A stretch of 13,548 nt of DNA from Candidatus Pacearchaeota archaeon (GTDB lineage: Archaea > Nanoarchaeota > Nanoarchaeia > Pacearchaeales > GW2011-AR1). The stretch spans positions 1 through 13,548 of the forward strand of contig NZER01000277.1 in the NCBI GenBank assembly GCA_002690445.1, read 5' to 3'. Position 1 is the first letter of the stretch; each line of letters opens with the position of its first letter. A program made the translations under genes and the position numbers. Below the pieces are notes generated by a model that saw nothing but the letters and a program-made list of their open reading frames with translations, had not been told where the DNA came from and did not search any database. Shown one piece after another: positions 1 through 8,025 of this stretch.

Positions 1-1740
1 CAGGAGATTCTTGATCATTCTTTGGACTCCATCAATTTGGAACGTTTTGAAAATGGATCTGCTCCTTTGTTGATGGATCATGATCCGACAAGACAGGTAG
101 GTGTAATTGACAGCATAAGACTCGACACCCAAAGCCGAAAACTTCGGGCATCCGCACGGTTTGGAAATTCCGTGGAGGCGAAAGAAGCTTATGCCGATGT
201 AATCGACAAGATAAGAACCAATGTTTCAATTGGATATCATGTCAATGATTATGTTCAAGAAGAGTCTGAAAGTCGGGCTGAAACCCCAATTTTCCGGGTC
301 ACTGATTGGACGTTGTTAGAAGTGAGTTCTGTGAGCATCCCCTCTGATTTTAAAGTGGGAGCATTCCGCTCAGAGAATAATAGATACACAAAACAATATA
401 GGACAACAACAATGGAAAATACATTAGAAGAAACCATGGAGAAGTCAGTGGTGGATGACCCTGAACTCCGTGAACGATTACAAAAAGAAGCCATGAAGGC
501 AGACCGGAAACGTGCCAAAGAGATTTGGGAGATTTCAGGACGGCATCAGATTCCACATGAGATGACCCAAAAGGCAATTTATGAAGACGTGGTCAGTGTC
601 GCAGACTTCAGAGGAATTGTTTTGGATTACCGTGAGAAGCAGGGCACATCCAATGCGGTTCAGGCTCTTGAGTCTACAACAATCGGCATGTCTGATAAAG
701 ATGTTCAACGATTCTCAATTGCAAATCTCTTATGGGCAGAAGTGAATCCACATGATAAATCCGCACAGGCAGAAGCATCCTTTGAAAGAGATGTTGTTGC
801 AGAATATCAGAAACATTCAGGACGAGAAGGTAAAGGAGTGATGTTGCCTGATGACATCATCTGTGCCAAGAAATTCCGTTCTGATGTGATGGAACAACCT
901 CAGAAAAGAGACTGGAACACCACCGATGCAACAGGTGGATACATGGTTCAAACGGATGTTGTCAGTTTCATTGACAGATTACGTCATTATCTGTTTTTGA
1001 CAGATATTGGAATCACTGAAATGAGAGGGTTGAGAGGTCCAGTTAATATCCCAAGGCTTTCCGCATCCCAGACTGCATACTGGGTTGCAGAAGGATCTGC
1101 ACCGTCTGAATCTGAAGGAACACTTCAGCAGGTGAGTCTTTCACCGAAGACAGTGGGTGCCTATTCTCAACTGACCAAAAAGTTGTTGATTGAAGCAAAA
1201 GCGACTCCAGACATTGAAGCATTGATTGTTGATGATATGGCGAAGCAGATTGCAAGTGCCATTCAGGACAAGGCTTTATCTGGAGACGGTTCCTCCAATA
1301 CACCAACGGGTCTTTATAATTCGAGCATTTCAACCAATACATGCTCTGATCAGAATGATCCGACTTTTGCAGAGGTTGTAGGATGTTGGTCCACCGTTGC
1401 AGGAAACCGTGCCTTGTCTCTTCCACGAGACGAGTTTGCATGGGCATGTCCGTCTACAGTTGCAGGCAACATGATGGTCAAGACCAAGGATTCAGGATCA
1501 GGAAAATTTGTCTTGGAAGATGATTTTAAGATTATGGGCTATCCTGTTTTGGTTTCAGAGTTATGTTCTCAACTCACCTTTGGTGCATGGAGACAATTGA
1601 TGATTGCCTACTTCTCAGGATTAGATTTATTGGTAGATCCTTATTCAAACGGAAGTGCAGGAACGATTAATTTCTATGCCTTGCAGGACGTTGATGTGGG
1701 AGTCCGTCTGCCGACTGCATTCTGCAAAACAACTGCCTAA
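1..1740 (+). CDS. Prohead protease / major capsid protein fusion (5' end cut by window edge)
   Basis: This protein makes the capsid shell and also carries the maturation protease that trims it. The frame is open from base 1, so 579 residues are visible and the true start lies upstream; the TTG at 22 is an internal Leu. Residues ~1-110 look like an HK97-type (U35) prohead protease: the LLMDHD stretch holds the probable catalytic His (residue 27 from the edge), and NVSIGY holds the probable Ser (residue 76). Residues ~135-300 are charged and helical, like a scaffolding/delta region. From about residue 300 (after QPQKRDWN) an HK97-fold capsid begins, with YWVAEGSAPSES and an SLSPKTVGAYSQLTKKLL stretch typical of the family. 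Protease and capsid are separate genes in HK97, but single-ORF fusions are known in other phages. Cleavage between delta region and capsid is inferred, not seen. Portal and terminase are expected upstream. Confidence 0.92.
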   Translation, partial: QEILDHSLDSINLERFENGSAPLLMDHDPTRQVGVIDSIRLDTQSRKLRASARFGNSVEAKEAYADVIDKIRTNVSIGYHVNDYVQEESESRAETPIFRVTDWTLLEVSSVSIPSDFKVGAFRSENNRYTKQYRTTTMENTLEETMEKSVVDDPELRERLQKEAMKADRKRAKEIWEISGRHQIPHEMTQKAIYEDVVSVADFRGIVLDYREKQGTSNAVQALESTTIGMSDKDVQRFSIANLLWAEVNPHDKSAQAEASFERDVVAEYQKHSGREGKGVMLPDDIICAKKFRSDVMEQPQKRDWNTTDATGGYMVQTDVVSFIDRLRHYLFLTDIGITEMRGLRGPVNIPRLSASQTAYWVAEGSAPSESEGTLQQVSLSPKTVGAYSQLTKKLLIEAKATPDIEALIVDDMAKQIASAIQDKALSGDGSSNTPTGLYNSSISTNTCSDQNDPTFAEVVGCWSTVAGNRALSLPRDEFAWACPSTVAGNMMVKTKDSGSGKFVLEDDFKIMGYPVLVSELCSQLTFGAWRQLMIAYFSGLDLLVDPYSNGSAGTINFYALQDVDVGVRLPTAFCKTTA

Positions 1741-1748
1741 TTAATTCA

Positions 1749-1783
1749 GGGATGAAATGTGGAATACAGAAACATTTCATTCC
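1749..1783 (+). terminator. Hairpin after the capsid gene, terminator-like
   Basis: Arms 1749-1760 and 1772-1783 pair over 12 bp with one G-U wobble, around an 11-base loop. The stem begins 9 bases after the capsid stop codon. The tract after it is pyrimidine-rich (TCTTCTC) rather than a run of T, so it may be a leaky terminator, or an mRNA-processing or stability element that sets capsid output above the genes downstream. It also buries the ATG at 1757, which argues against that codon as a start. Confidence 0.5.
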
Positions 1784-1801
1784 TCTTCTCAGGGAGTTGA
1801 T

Positions 1802-2008
1802 ATGGATAAAACCATTAGGATTCTGAAGCAGACCATCATCAGCAATTCGGTTGCAAAGGTTGGTTCGAAGCATACTCTGCCTGCACATCTTGCGGACATG
1901 CATGTTGCTTCAGGCAATGCTGAATTTGTTCAGAATGATTCCACCAACCGTGCCGTTGGTCTGGATTCATCTGATTCTGAACCGAAGAAGCGGAAGAAGA
2001 AAAGGTGA
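1802..2008 (+). CDS. Small phage head-region protein (68 aa)
   Basis: Function is unknown. The protein opens with MDKTIRILKQTIISNSVAKV and continues with TLPAHLADMHVASGNAEFV. This pattern (short beta start, then a helix ending in a G-A turn) is common in small proteins found between capsid and head-tail connector genes. The tail is strongly basic (EPKKRKKKR) and could contact DNA or an acidic partner. I chose ATG 1802 because GGGAG lies about 6 bases upstream. The in-frame ATG at 1757 would add 15 residues, but it lies inside the hairpin stem. The gene overlaps the next one by 4 bases (GTGA), suggesting coupled translation. Confidence 0.65.
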   Translation: MDKTIRILKQTIISNSVAKVGSKHTLPAHLADMHVASGNAEFVQNDSTNRAVGLDSSDSEPKKRKKKR

Positions 2009-2313
2009 CGGTTGAAACTGATGACATGAGACTTCAATTCCTCAAGGATTTTGGAGTCACAGATGCAACATTCACAGATACTTCCGCAGGATCATCCTCA
2101 ACCATCACTGCATTGTTGAGAAATGAATATGTGGAAGTTCAAGTGGATGGAGAAGTAGGAGTGGAATCATCTGCTCCTTTCATCTCTGCTAGATCCTCTG
2201 ATGTCCCAAGTGTGGCACAAGGAGACACCATCGTTGTCTCTGGAACAACCTACACGGTGGTGGAGGTGATGCCAGATGATGAAGGCATGGTTGATTTGAG
2301 AATGAGGACTTGA
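2005..2313 (+). CDS. Head-tail joining/attachment protein (FII-like)
   Basis: Probably a head-completion protein that caps the connector and forms the docking surface for the tail. It has 102 residues from GTG 2005, or 95 if ATG 2026 is used. GTG overlaps the upstream stop in a GTGA junction and follows a purine-rich tract, so I prefer it. The order of features fits small lambda FII-like attachment proteins: an N-terminal helix (FLKDFGV), a variable loop, then a compact beta region in which FISARSSDVPSVAQGDTIVV is followed by TYTVVEVMPDDEGMVDLRM. The 'ARs.DvP....GDt' and 'Y.V..v.pD..Gm..L' wording is characteristic. Its place between capsid and tail-terminator genes agrees. The assignment is by family resemblance only. 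Confidence 0.68.
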   Translation: MTVETDDMRLQFLKDFGVTDATFTDTSAGSSSTITALLRNEYVEVQVDGEVGVESSAPFISARSSDVPSVAQGDTIVVSGTTYTVVEVMPDDEGMVDLRMRT

Positions 2314-2314
2314 A

Positions 2315-2764
2315 ATGGCAAATCATCTCAGGAGACAGATCCGAGAAAGGGTTGCAGTCAATATGCTGACAGGGTTATCCAGCACCGGATCAAATGTTTT
2401 CCAGTCTCATGTTTATCCTCTGGAGGTTGCGGATCTGCCTGCATTATGTGTCTACACTCAAGATGAGGAAATTGAAATTGGAGCAATGGGAGATCCAAGG
2501 GTCTGTCATTCTACTCTGACTTTGATGGTCGATGGATACGCACAGGATTCCACATCCTTGGATGATGAATTGGATGAGATTGGAAAAGAAATCCAGGTTG
2601 CCATGGCATCTGATGTGGACATCAACAATCTGGTTGTTAATTCCTATTTGTCAGCAGTTGATATTTCATATTCTGGTGAGGGTACTGCTCCCATTGGAAT
2701 CATTCGTCATAACTATTCGGTCATTTATCGATACTTTGAGAATGCACCGGATGTAGCCATTTAA
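2315..2764 (+). CDS. Tail terminator / minor tail protein U-like
   Basis: A 149-residue protein that likely forms the ring capping the head-proximal end of the tail tube and stops its growth. It begins one base after the previous stop. Visible features are an N-terminal helix (HLRRQIRERVAVNML), a strand pair around VYPLEVADLPALCVY, a long beta segment (CHSTLTLMVDGYA), a helix rich in Asp and Glu (DDELDEIGKEIQVAM), and a closing strand (PIGIIRHNYSVIYRY). The 'LT..v......ddLDdelDeI..ei..am' and 'G..r..Y.v.YR' wording matches gpU-type terminators. Position between head-tail joining and tail tube genes fits. Closely related neck proteins with the same fold cannot be excluded. Confidence 0.68.
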   Translation: MANHLRRQIRERVAVNMLTGLSSTGSNVFQSHVYPLEVADLPALCVYTQDEEIEIGAMGDPRVCHSTLTLMVDGYAQDSTSLDDELDEIGKEIQVAMASDVDINNLVVNSYLSAVDISYSGEGTAPIGIIRHNYSVIYRYFENAPDVAI

Positions 2765-2771
2765 AAAAATT

Positions 2772-2915
2772 ATGAAAATGTATTTAAAAGGAACTGATCC
2801 GATTGATGTTCATCCTTCAAAAATAGAAGAGATGAAACGAAAAGGTTGGTCCGAAAAGATGCCGGAAGGCAAACAACCATCTAATTTGAAAGGGAAATCT
2901 GATGGCAGTTCATAA
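2772..2915 (+). CDS. Small protein between tail terminator and tail tube (47 aa)
   Basis: A short open frame starting ATG 2772 (or ATG 2778). It contains DPIDVHPSKIEEMKRKGW, a pattern seen in many tiny phage structural-cluster proteins in which a short strand pair is followed by a helix ending in 'GW'. The C-terminal third is Lys/Gly/Ser-rich and probably disordered. It fills the only gap in this part of the late operon and overlaps the tail tube gene by 14 bases. No clear Shine-Dalgarno is seen; translation may be coupled to the upstream stop at 2762-2764. Function unknown. Confidence 0.55.
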   Translation: MKMYLKGTDPIDVHPSKIEEMKRKGWSEKMPEGKQPSNLKGKSDGSS

Positions 2916-3291
2916 GGGTTCAGAAGGAGTTGTGAAGGTAGGAAGCAATTCCGTTGCAGAAGTCACGGGGTTTTCATTTGATGAAACCGCAGACACCATT
3001 GAATCAACTGCACTTTCTAACTCTGGAAGGAGTTATGTCGCAGACTATTTGGGATTCTCAGGCACCGTAGATTGCATGTGGGATGAAACAGACACAACCG
3101 GACAAGGAGCAATGACCGCAGGTTCAACGGTCACTTTGTATTTGTATCCTGAATCAACTGGGTCAGGAGCAACTTACTACACTGGATCAGCAATCATCAC
3201 GTCTATCTCAAGAGCAAATGCCATGGGAAGCATTGTCACAGCAAGCTTTTCTTTTACAGGCACCAATGTTCTGACATCGGCAACGGTGTGA
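2902..3291 (+). CDS. Major tail tube protein
   Basis: A 129-residue protein that should polymerise as rings to form the tail tube. An AAGGGA Shine-Dalgarno lies about 7 bases before ATG 2902. The sequence is almost all beta: GVVKVGSNSVAEVTGFSFDE, then a segment (DTIESTALSNSGRSYVADYL) that closely fits the 'd.iEtT.l....~~~~ag' loop of tail tube proteins, then FSGTVDCMWDETDTTGQ, TVTLYLYPE, and a YYTGSAIIT strand followed by a beta C-terminus. The length and the position directly before the tail assembly chaperone and tape measure match siphovirus gene order. Confidence 0.82.
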   Translation: MAVHKGSEGVVKVGSNSVAEVTGFSFDETADTIESTALSNSGRSYVADYLGFSGTVDCMWDETDTTGQGAMTAGSTVTLYLYPESTGSGATYYTGSAIITSISRANAMGSIVTASFSFTGTNVLTSATV

Positions 3292-3644
3292 GTGCAATCC
3301 TAGAGAGTGCAAAGAGTCATTTCCGTGACAAGTTGAGTGGAGGTTTAAGATCCCTGGAGGTTCCTGAATGGTCCATTGAAGGAAAGCCTGCAGTGGTTCA
3401 CTACAAACCCTCACTCAATTTTTCACAACAAGAAAAGATTCTTTCACTTTCAGACCAAGGAAAGAAAGCAGAAGCCATTGTGGAAGCATTGATTCAACGT
3501 GCCCTAGATGAAGACGGAAACCGTCTTTTCAAAACCGTGGACCGCATCGAACTGATGAAGCACACCGATCCTGAAATCATTTCAAGGATTGTTGGTGCAA
3601 TGGCAGGAGATGAAGATGACATGGATGAAGCATCAAAAAACTGA
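3288..3644 (+). CDS. Tail assembly chaperone, short form (gpG-like)
   Basis: A 118-residue chaperone that should coat the tape measure protein and recruit tube subunits; such proteins are absent from the finished tail. It starts with GTG overlapping the tail tube stop (GTGA). Recognisable stretches are LRSLEVPEWSIEGKPAVVHY, an EKILSLSDQGKKAEAIVEAL helix, and LIQRALDEDGNRLF followed by a DRIELM helix. The C-terminus is acidic (AGDEDDMDEASKN). It ends on TGA directly after an A AAA AAC slip site, so it also gives the longer GT-like product listed separately. Position between tail tube and tape measure is diagnostic for this family. Confidence 0.85.
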   Translation: MSAILESAKSHFRDKLSGGLRSLEVPEWSIEGKPAVVHYKPSLNFSQQEKILSLSDQGKKAEAIVEALIQRALDEDGNRLFKTVDRIELMKHTDPEIISRIVGAMAGDEDDMDEASKN

Positions 3645-3787
3645 GTTGCCATCCTGAACTGTTCTTTTTGTTCCAGTTGGCAGAACACCTCCACCATTCT
3701 GTTGAGGAGGTGATGCAGTTTTCTGTCGCAGAACTCAGTGGATGGATGGCATATTTTCAACTCAAAGAACAACGGCAATCCAAGTAG
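3288..3787 (+). CDS. Tail assembly chaperone, -1 frameshift product (gpGT-like, 166 aa)
   Basis: In many siphophages a small fraction of ribosomes slip back one base near the end of the G gene and add a T domain, and the GT form links the tube protein to the tape measure. Here slipping on AAAAAAC (3635-3641) replaces the TGA stop with CTG at 3641. The -1 frame then runs 48 codons to TAG 3785-3787. The added domain contains HPELFFLFQLAEHLHHSVEE and VAELSGWMAYFQ, a clear match to T-type domains ('el...W.ayy.l'). The tape measure ATG follows the TAG with no gap. The -1 segment has no good start of its own before ATG 3713, so it is best read as a frameshift extension. Confidence 0.85.
3635..3682 (+). 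promoter_or_regulatory. -1 programmed ribosomal frameshift signal (slip site and stem)
   Basis: The heptamer A AAA AAC (3635-3641) is in the correct phase (TCA AAA AAC) with the zero-frame stop TGA next. Five bases later a stem can form: TGCC 3647-3650 plus AACTG 3657-3661 pair with CAGTTGGCA 3674-3682. This gives 9 bp with a 6-base bulge and a 12-base loop. Spacing and heptamer match known -1 stimulators; the fold was drawn by hand. Confidence 0.82.
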
Positions 3788-6706
3788 ATGGCAACGGCAA
3801 CTGCAAAGATGGTCATATCCGGTGAGGACCGGACAAAGAAGGCATTTAATTCTGTTCAGAATTCACTGAAGGGATTGGACAAATCCTTTGGTTCTTTGAA
3901 GGCAGGATTAGGTGCAGTCGTTGGTGTTGCGGGAATTGGTGCCTTCATCTCTCAGATGACTGAAACTGCAGACAAGATTGGAAAGGTTTCTTCCAAACTT
4001 GGAATTTCCACGGATGCTCTGCAGAAGTTTCGGTATGGTGCTGAACAATCTGGAGTCTCTGCATCAACCTTTGATATGGCAATTCAAAGGATGACAAGGA
4101 GGGTCGCAGAAGCACGGGAAGGAACCGGAGAAGCAAAGAAAGCACTCAAAGAGATGGGAATTGTTCTGACGGATTCAAGTGGAAAAGCCAAGACTACAGA
4201 ACAAGTGTTTTTAGAAGTTGCGGATAAGATGAAAGGGATGGGTTCTCAATCAGACAAGGTCCGTCTTGCATTCAAACTCTTTGATTCAGAAGGTGTGTCT
4301 TTGGTCAACATGCTTCAGCACGGATCAGAAGCCATCAAAGGATATGGTGATGAGTTGGAACGATATGGTGGAGTGATTGATAATCGTGCAATCAAGGCAT
4401 CTGAAAACTTCGGTGATGCATTGAACAGACTTTCTAAATCATCTGCCGTTGTCTTTACTCCATTGATCATTGGTTTGAACAGGGTGATGGAAACCTTCAC
4501 GGCATGGATTAATTATTTTCAAGGAGTTGAAGGAGTTGATCCATTCAATCTGGCAAATAAAACTTCTGAAGAATTGACCAAACGGATGAAGTTTTTGAAC
4601 CGTCTTGGAGAGAAAGCCCACAAGGCACAGATCAAGGCTTTGGGAGTTGAGAAGTCTTTACTTAAAAAGGCACAAGAATATGTTGGAGTTAAATCGAAAG
4701 AAGAATTACTTCAACAAACCATTGGAGAATCTGCAACGGAGATTCTTGCAATCCAGATGGAGATGAACAGAAGGAAACTTGAAGAGACTAAAACCGAGGA
4801 AACCCAACTAAAACAAAAAGGAATTTCACTTACTCAACAAAAAGCATTCTCTCAAAATTTGACCCAACAAATTGGAAGTTCCAAAAACTTAAACAAACTT
4901 GTAAAAGCACAGACAGAAGAACAGAAAAAACAAAAGAAAGTAGTAAAGGATCAGTTGAAGGATTGGATTAAAACAGAAGAGAGTATTTCCGCAACTGAAA
5001 AGACATGGACTGCAATCATCCAAGACATCAATGGTGCTGAAGTTGCGGTCAGTGGATTGACAAGGGAACAAAAACAATTGTTAGAAGAAGCAAACAAAAC
5101 AACACGGATACAAGAACTTTATGAAGAAGCAGTTGGAAAATCTGCAGAAGCACATAAAGATGTTTTTGATGAAATTGAAAAACAAAAGAAGAAAGGAGAA
5201 GTTTTAATAAAACAACAACAAACTCTCATCGGTTGGGTTGGAGGATTCAGCAACACTTTCTCTTCAATTTTAGATTCAATAGAATTTAAAACAGATGAAG
5301 TAACAGGAAAGATCCAAATGACCGGATTCAACTGGCAAGAATTCGGTCTTAGTATTTTGATGAAATCTCCAAAAATCCAAAAATCAATGGAGATGCTTTT
5401 TGGATTTGTTGATAAGGCAGTAGAAGGATTGATTCCAGGGTTAGAAGACACGTCACAAGAAGCATCAGAGATGGCAAAACGTGCAAAAGAGATCAAGGCA
5501 GAAGTGGAGTCTATGACTGCAACCATTGATGATTATGCACTTGCAATTAAAAACTCAACATCCGAGATGCAGGCATTGGCAGACATTGAAAAGACATATC
5601 AAGACAGAGTGGGAAAAGCCAATGAGTTGGATGCAGATCATCTCAAATACTATGCACAGATTGAAAAAGATTTGGGAATTCTTGCATACAGAGTTGGAGT
5701 TTTACGCTCCGCAACTCAAGCATTTGCATCCTCAGTCACTCAGTTTCTTGATGCCGTTGCAACGGAAGGATTTACTGAGATTCAAAAAAGATTCTTTTCA
5801 ATGCTCACAGGTTTTGAAAGAGGAACCAAGAAGGCATTTGGAAACATCATTGAAGAAGCAGACAAGATTATTAAATCCACTCCCATTGATCCTGAGAATC
5901 TGAAGAAAGCATTTGTTGATATTCAATCCGTCATGACCAAACAACTTGCAGGAGATTTCACAGGTGAAAACATGCAACAAGTTCTGGACCGCTACGGCAT
6001 CACACAAGCAGACACTCCCATTGAAGGAATGTTTAAAGAGATTCAAACCTTCTTGAACAAAGGAGGAGCAGGAGCACAAACACCAGAGGTGATCAAACAA
6101 ATCATGACGAAATACACTGGAGTGTTGCAGGCAGGAATCACAGGAATGGATGCGAAAATCACTGCATTCAATGAAGCAGTTAAGGCCAAGACGGATGCAG
6201 AAGCAATGCTTCCTGAAGCACTCAAGGGTTTGGTCATCATGCTTAAAGATGTGATGAGGACTGAGTTTGAATCAGGAGCATCCAAGGAGCAGTTGAAATT
6301 GGACATTGATGCATTGTCTGCAAGTTTCAAAGGTTTGGGAATTGATGCAGATGCACTCAAAACCTTTGTTGATACATTGAAGAAACTTGACCCTGAAGGA
6401 GCAATGGGTGGTTTGGTGAAAAGGTATCCTTATGGAGGAACAATTCAGGGTCCATCACATTCAGGAGGAGGAGTTGGTGCAAACCTGGAAGGAGGAGAGT
6501 ATGTGATGCGGAAATCTGCCGTGAGTCAGTATGGTCAGGATTTCATGAATGCCATCAACACTGGAAGTTTTTCGATGGGCAAAGGAGTTGAAGTTTCAAT
6601 CTATGATGGAACAGGACAAGCCATTGATGAGTATGATTCAACCATCCGGGTTGAGATCAACCAAAGGGCAAACCGTTTCAATCAATTTCCTGCACTGTCA
6701 AACTGA
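3788..6706 (+). CDS. Tail tape measure protein
   Basis: At 972 residues this is the longest gene of the window and should set tail length; at about 1.5 A per residue it predicts a tail near 145 nm. The N-terminal ~230 residues form the usual tape measure start: SGEDRTKKAFNSVQNSLKGL, a hydrophobic patch (AVVGVAGIGAFI), then ADKIGKVSSKLGISTDALQK. The middle is helical and Lys/Gln/Glu-rich with probable coiled coil around residues 280-470, and more helices follow. Near the C-terminus, GGTIQGPSHSGGG and LEGGEYVMRKSAVSQYG are the recurring tape measure tail motif. The ATG abuts the GT stop codon. No peptidase or lysozyme motif is visible. The 3' end overlaps the next gene by one base (TGATG). Confidence 0.93.
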   Translation: MATATAKMVISGEDRTKKAFNSVQNSLKGLDKSFGSLKAGLGAVVGVAGIGAFISQMTETADKIGKVSSKLGISTDALQKFRYGAEQSGVSASTFDMAIQRMTRRVAEAREGTGEAKKALKEMGIVLTDSSGKAKTTEQVFLEVADKMKGMGSQSDKVRLAFKLFDSEGVSLVNMLQHGSEAIKGYGDELERYGGVIDNRAIKASENFGDALNRLSKSSAVVFTPLIIGLNRVMETFTAWINYFQGVEGVDPFNLANKTSEELTKRMKFLNRLGEKAHKAQIKALGVEKSLLKKAQEYVGVKSKEELLQQTIGESATEILAIQMEMNRRKLEETKTEETQLKQKGISLTQQKAFSQNLTQQIGSSKNLNKLVKAQTEEQKKQKKVVKDQLKDWIKTEESISATEKTWTAIIQDINGAEVAVSGLTREQKQLLEEANKTTRIQELYEEAVGKSAEAHKDVFDEIEKQKKKGEVLIKQQQTLIGWVGGFSNTFSSILDSIEFKTDEVTGKIQMTGFNWQEFGLSILMKSPKIQKSMEMLFGFVDKAVEGLIPGLEDTSQEASEMAKRAKEIKAEVESMTATIDDYALAIKNSTSEMQALADIEKTYQDRVGKANELDADHLKYYAQIEKDLGILAYRVGVLRSATQAFASSVTQFLDAVATEGFTEIQKRFFSMLTGFERGTKKAFGNIIEEADKIIKSTPIDPENLKKAFVDIQSVMTKQLAGDFTGENMQQVLDRYGITQADTPIEGMFKEIQTFLNKGGAGAQTPEVIKQIMTKYTGVLQAGITGMDAKITAFNEAVKAKTDAEAMLPEALKGLVIMLKDVMRTEFESGASKEQLKLDIDALSASFKGLGIDADALKTFVDTLKKLDPEGAMGGLVKRYPYGGTIQGPSHSGGGVGANLEGGEYVMRKSAVSQYGQDFMNAINTGSFSMGKGVEVSIYDGTGQAIDEYDSTIRVEINQRANRFNQFPALSN

Positions 6707-8025
6707 TGGCAACTGGAGATTTGAGTTTGAAGATCACTGTTTCAGGATCAGACTATTTGGTTTCAGATGATGAGTATGTTGCAGACGATGGAAACTTCCA
6801 CTACGGATATGTTTTGGATGCACCTGTGATGACATTAGGTGCAACCCGTGGAGGATATGCAAATTTCAGAAGTGGTTTTGTGGTTTTAGAAAACCGTCCT
6901 CTGGACAACACTCATCCTTTTGGATCTTCCAGATACACCACCATGGTTGCATCTCCATCAACAACTTATGCTTTTGTACTGAAGACTACACTGACCGGAT
7001 ATGATTGGATCACAGGAGTTTTGGTGATTGAAAACATCACAGAAGAGTCTTTGAGGTTTACCATGTATCCATATGAATACACCACAAGTCCGGTTTCCAC
7101 CGTATCTGATCAAGACGGAAACACGGTGACGGCTCCTTGGGTTTATGGTGCAGTAACGAATTTTAATAATCTGGTTCAAACAGGTTCCACCACATTTCAG
7201 AATCCAACGGATTTGACCACCGGATTATCTTTCAAAGAAGATGGAGGAGTTGAAACAATGTCTTCAATCTCAACCTCCAGCTTCACCGTTGCAACTTATT
7301 CAGATGGTCAACCAACTTTGTCTTCATCGACTGCAAAAACATTGGAGGATTTCTTTGATTATGTTGCAACTTCTTTATCATTGACGGTCACATCCGCAAA
7401 CACGGCAAAGGCAACCGGAGCATCTTCACTTGCAGTTAAGATTCGACAGACTCAACCTTTCCCATTGGTTGAGATTGCATCTTCTGTTGCAGAGAGTTTC
7501 AACCATCAATTCTACATTGGACCGAACACTGCAGACAGCAACCGGACCACACTTTTTTTAATAGACCGTGCCAACAATCCTGCATCTTTTGTTACTTTTG
7601 AAGAAGATGAAATTGTAGATGCGTCTTTCAAGATCGGATTTCCTGTTGGAGGAATAAGTGCAACTTATAAAGTCACAGAGATTCAAACCAACAAGGTCAC
7701 TGAATATGATGAGTTTGTGAGAGTGGAGAACAAACCCATTGGATCAGAGTTTGAGGTCAATGCCTATGCGGATTCCTATGCAGATAGATCACAGGTTTCC
7801 ACCCTTTTGACTGCAATTAAAAACACTGATATCAAAGCATCTGCATCGGTGACCATGCCTGATATCCAGACATCTTATAATTTAGGGGACCGTTTCAAAT
7901 TCGGACGGGAGATTGACTTTGTCAACTGTGACATGATTGCACGCTCGATCACTTACAACTTTCAGAATAAAACCACAACCCTTTCAGGTGATGCAAATTT
8001 ATCAGCCTACATCAGAACCTTTTAG
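6706..8025 (+). CDS. Tail tip / baseplate hub-like structural protein
   Basis: A 439-residue protein directly after the tape measure, where siphophages place distal tail and hub genes. It is Thr/Ser-rich and mainly beta. The C-terminal part (around TMPDIQTSYNLGDRF, then NCDMIARSITYNFQNKTTTL) reads like the end of hub proteins of the gp27/gpD type, where a 'y.~~t~tl.gd' strand closes the last beta domain. The middle stretch LEDFFDYVATSLSLTV also recalls hub domain starts. I do not recognise the N-terminal ~150 residues. Assignment rests on position plus this resemblance, and a distal tail (Dit-like) role is equally possible. One base overlaps the tape measure gene. Confidence 0.55.
   Translation: MATGDLSLKITVSGSDYLVSDDEYVADDGNFHYGYVLDAPVMTLGATRGGYANFRSGFVVLENRPLDNTHPFGSSRYTTMVASPSTTYAFVLKTTLTGYDWITGVLVIENITEESLRFTMYPYEYTTSPVSTVSDQDGNTVTAPWVYGAVTNFNNLVQTGSTTFQNPTDLTTGLSFKEDGGVETMSSISTSSFTVATYSDGQPTLSSSTAKTLEDFFDYVATSLSLTVTSANTAKATGASSLAVKIRQTQPFPLVEIASSVAESFNHQFYIGPNTADSNRTTLFLIDRANNPASFVTFEEDEIVDASFKIGFPVGGISATYKVTEIQTNKVTEYDEFVRVENKPIGSEFEVNAYADSYADRSQVSTLLTAIKNTDIKASASVTMPDIQTSYNLGDRFKFGREIDFVNCDMIARSITYNFQNKTTTLSGDANLSAYIRTF

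Noticed and set aside
1757..2008. Start of the small head protein at ATG 1757
   Set aside because: That ATG lies inside the hairpin stem; ATG 1802 has a cleaner GGGAG site and gives the expected protein start.
5119..5526. A 135-codon minus-strand open frame inside the tape measure gene, and a similar 134-codon one at 1043-1447
   Set aside because: Both lie opposite strongly supported genes, have no ribosome site or family pattern, and are antisense shadows.
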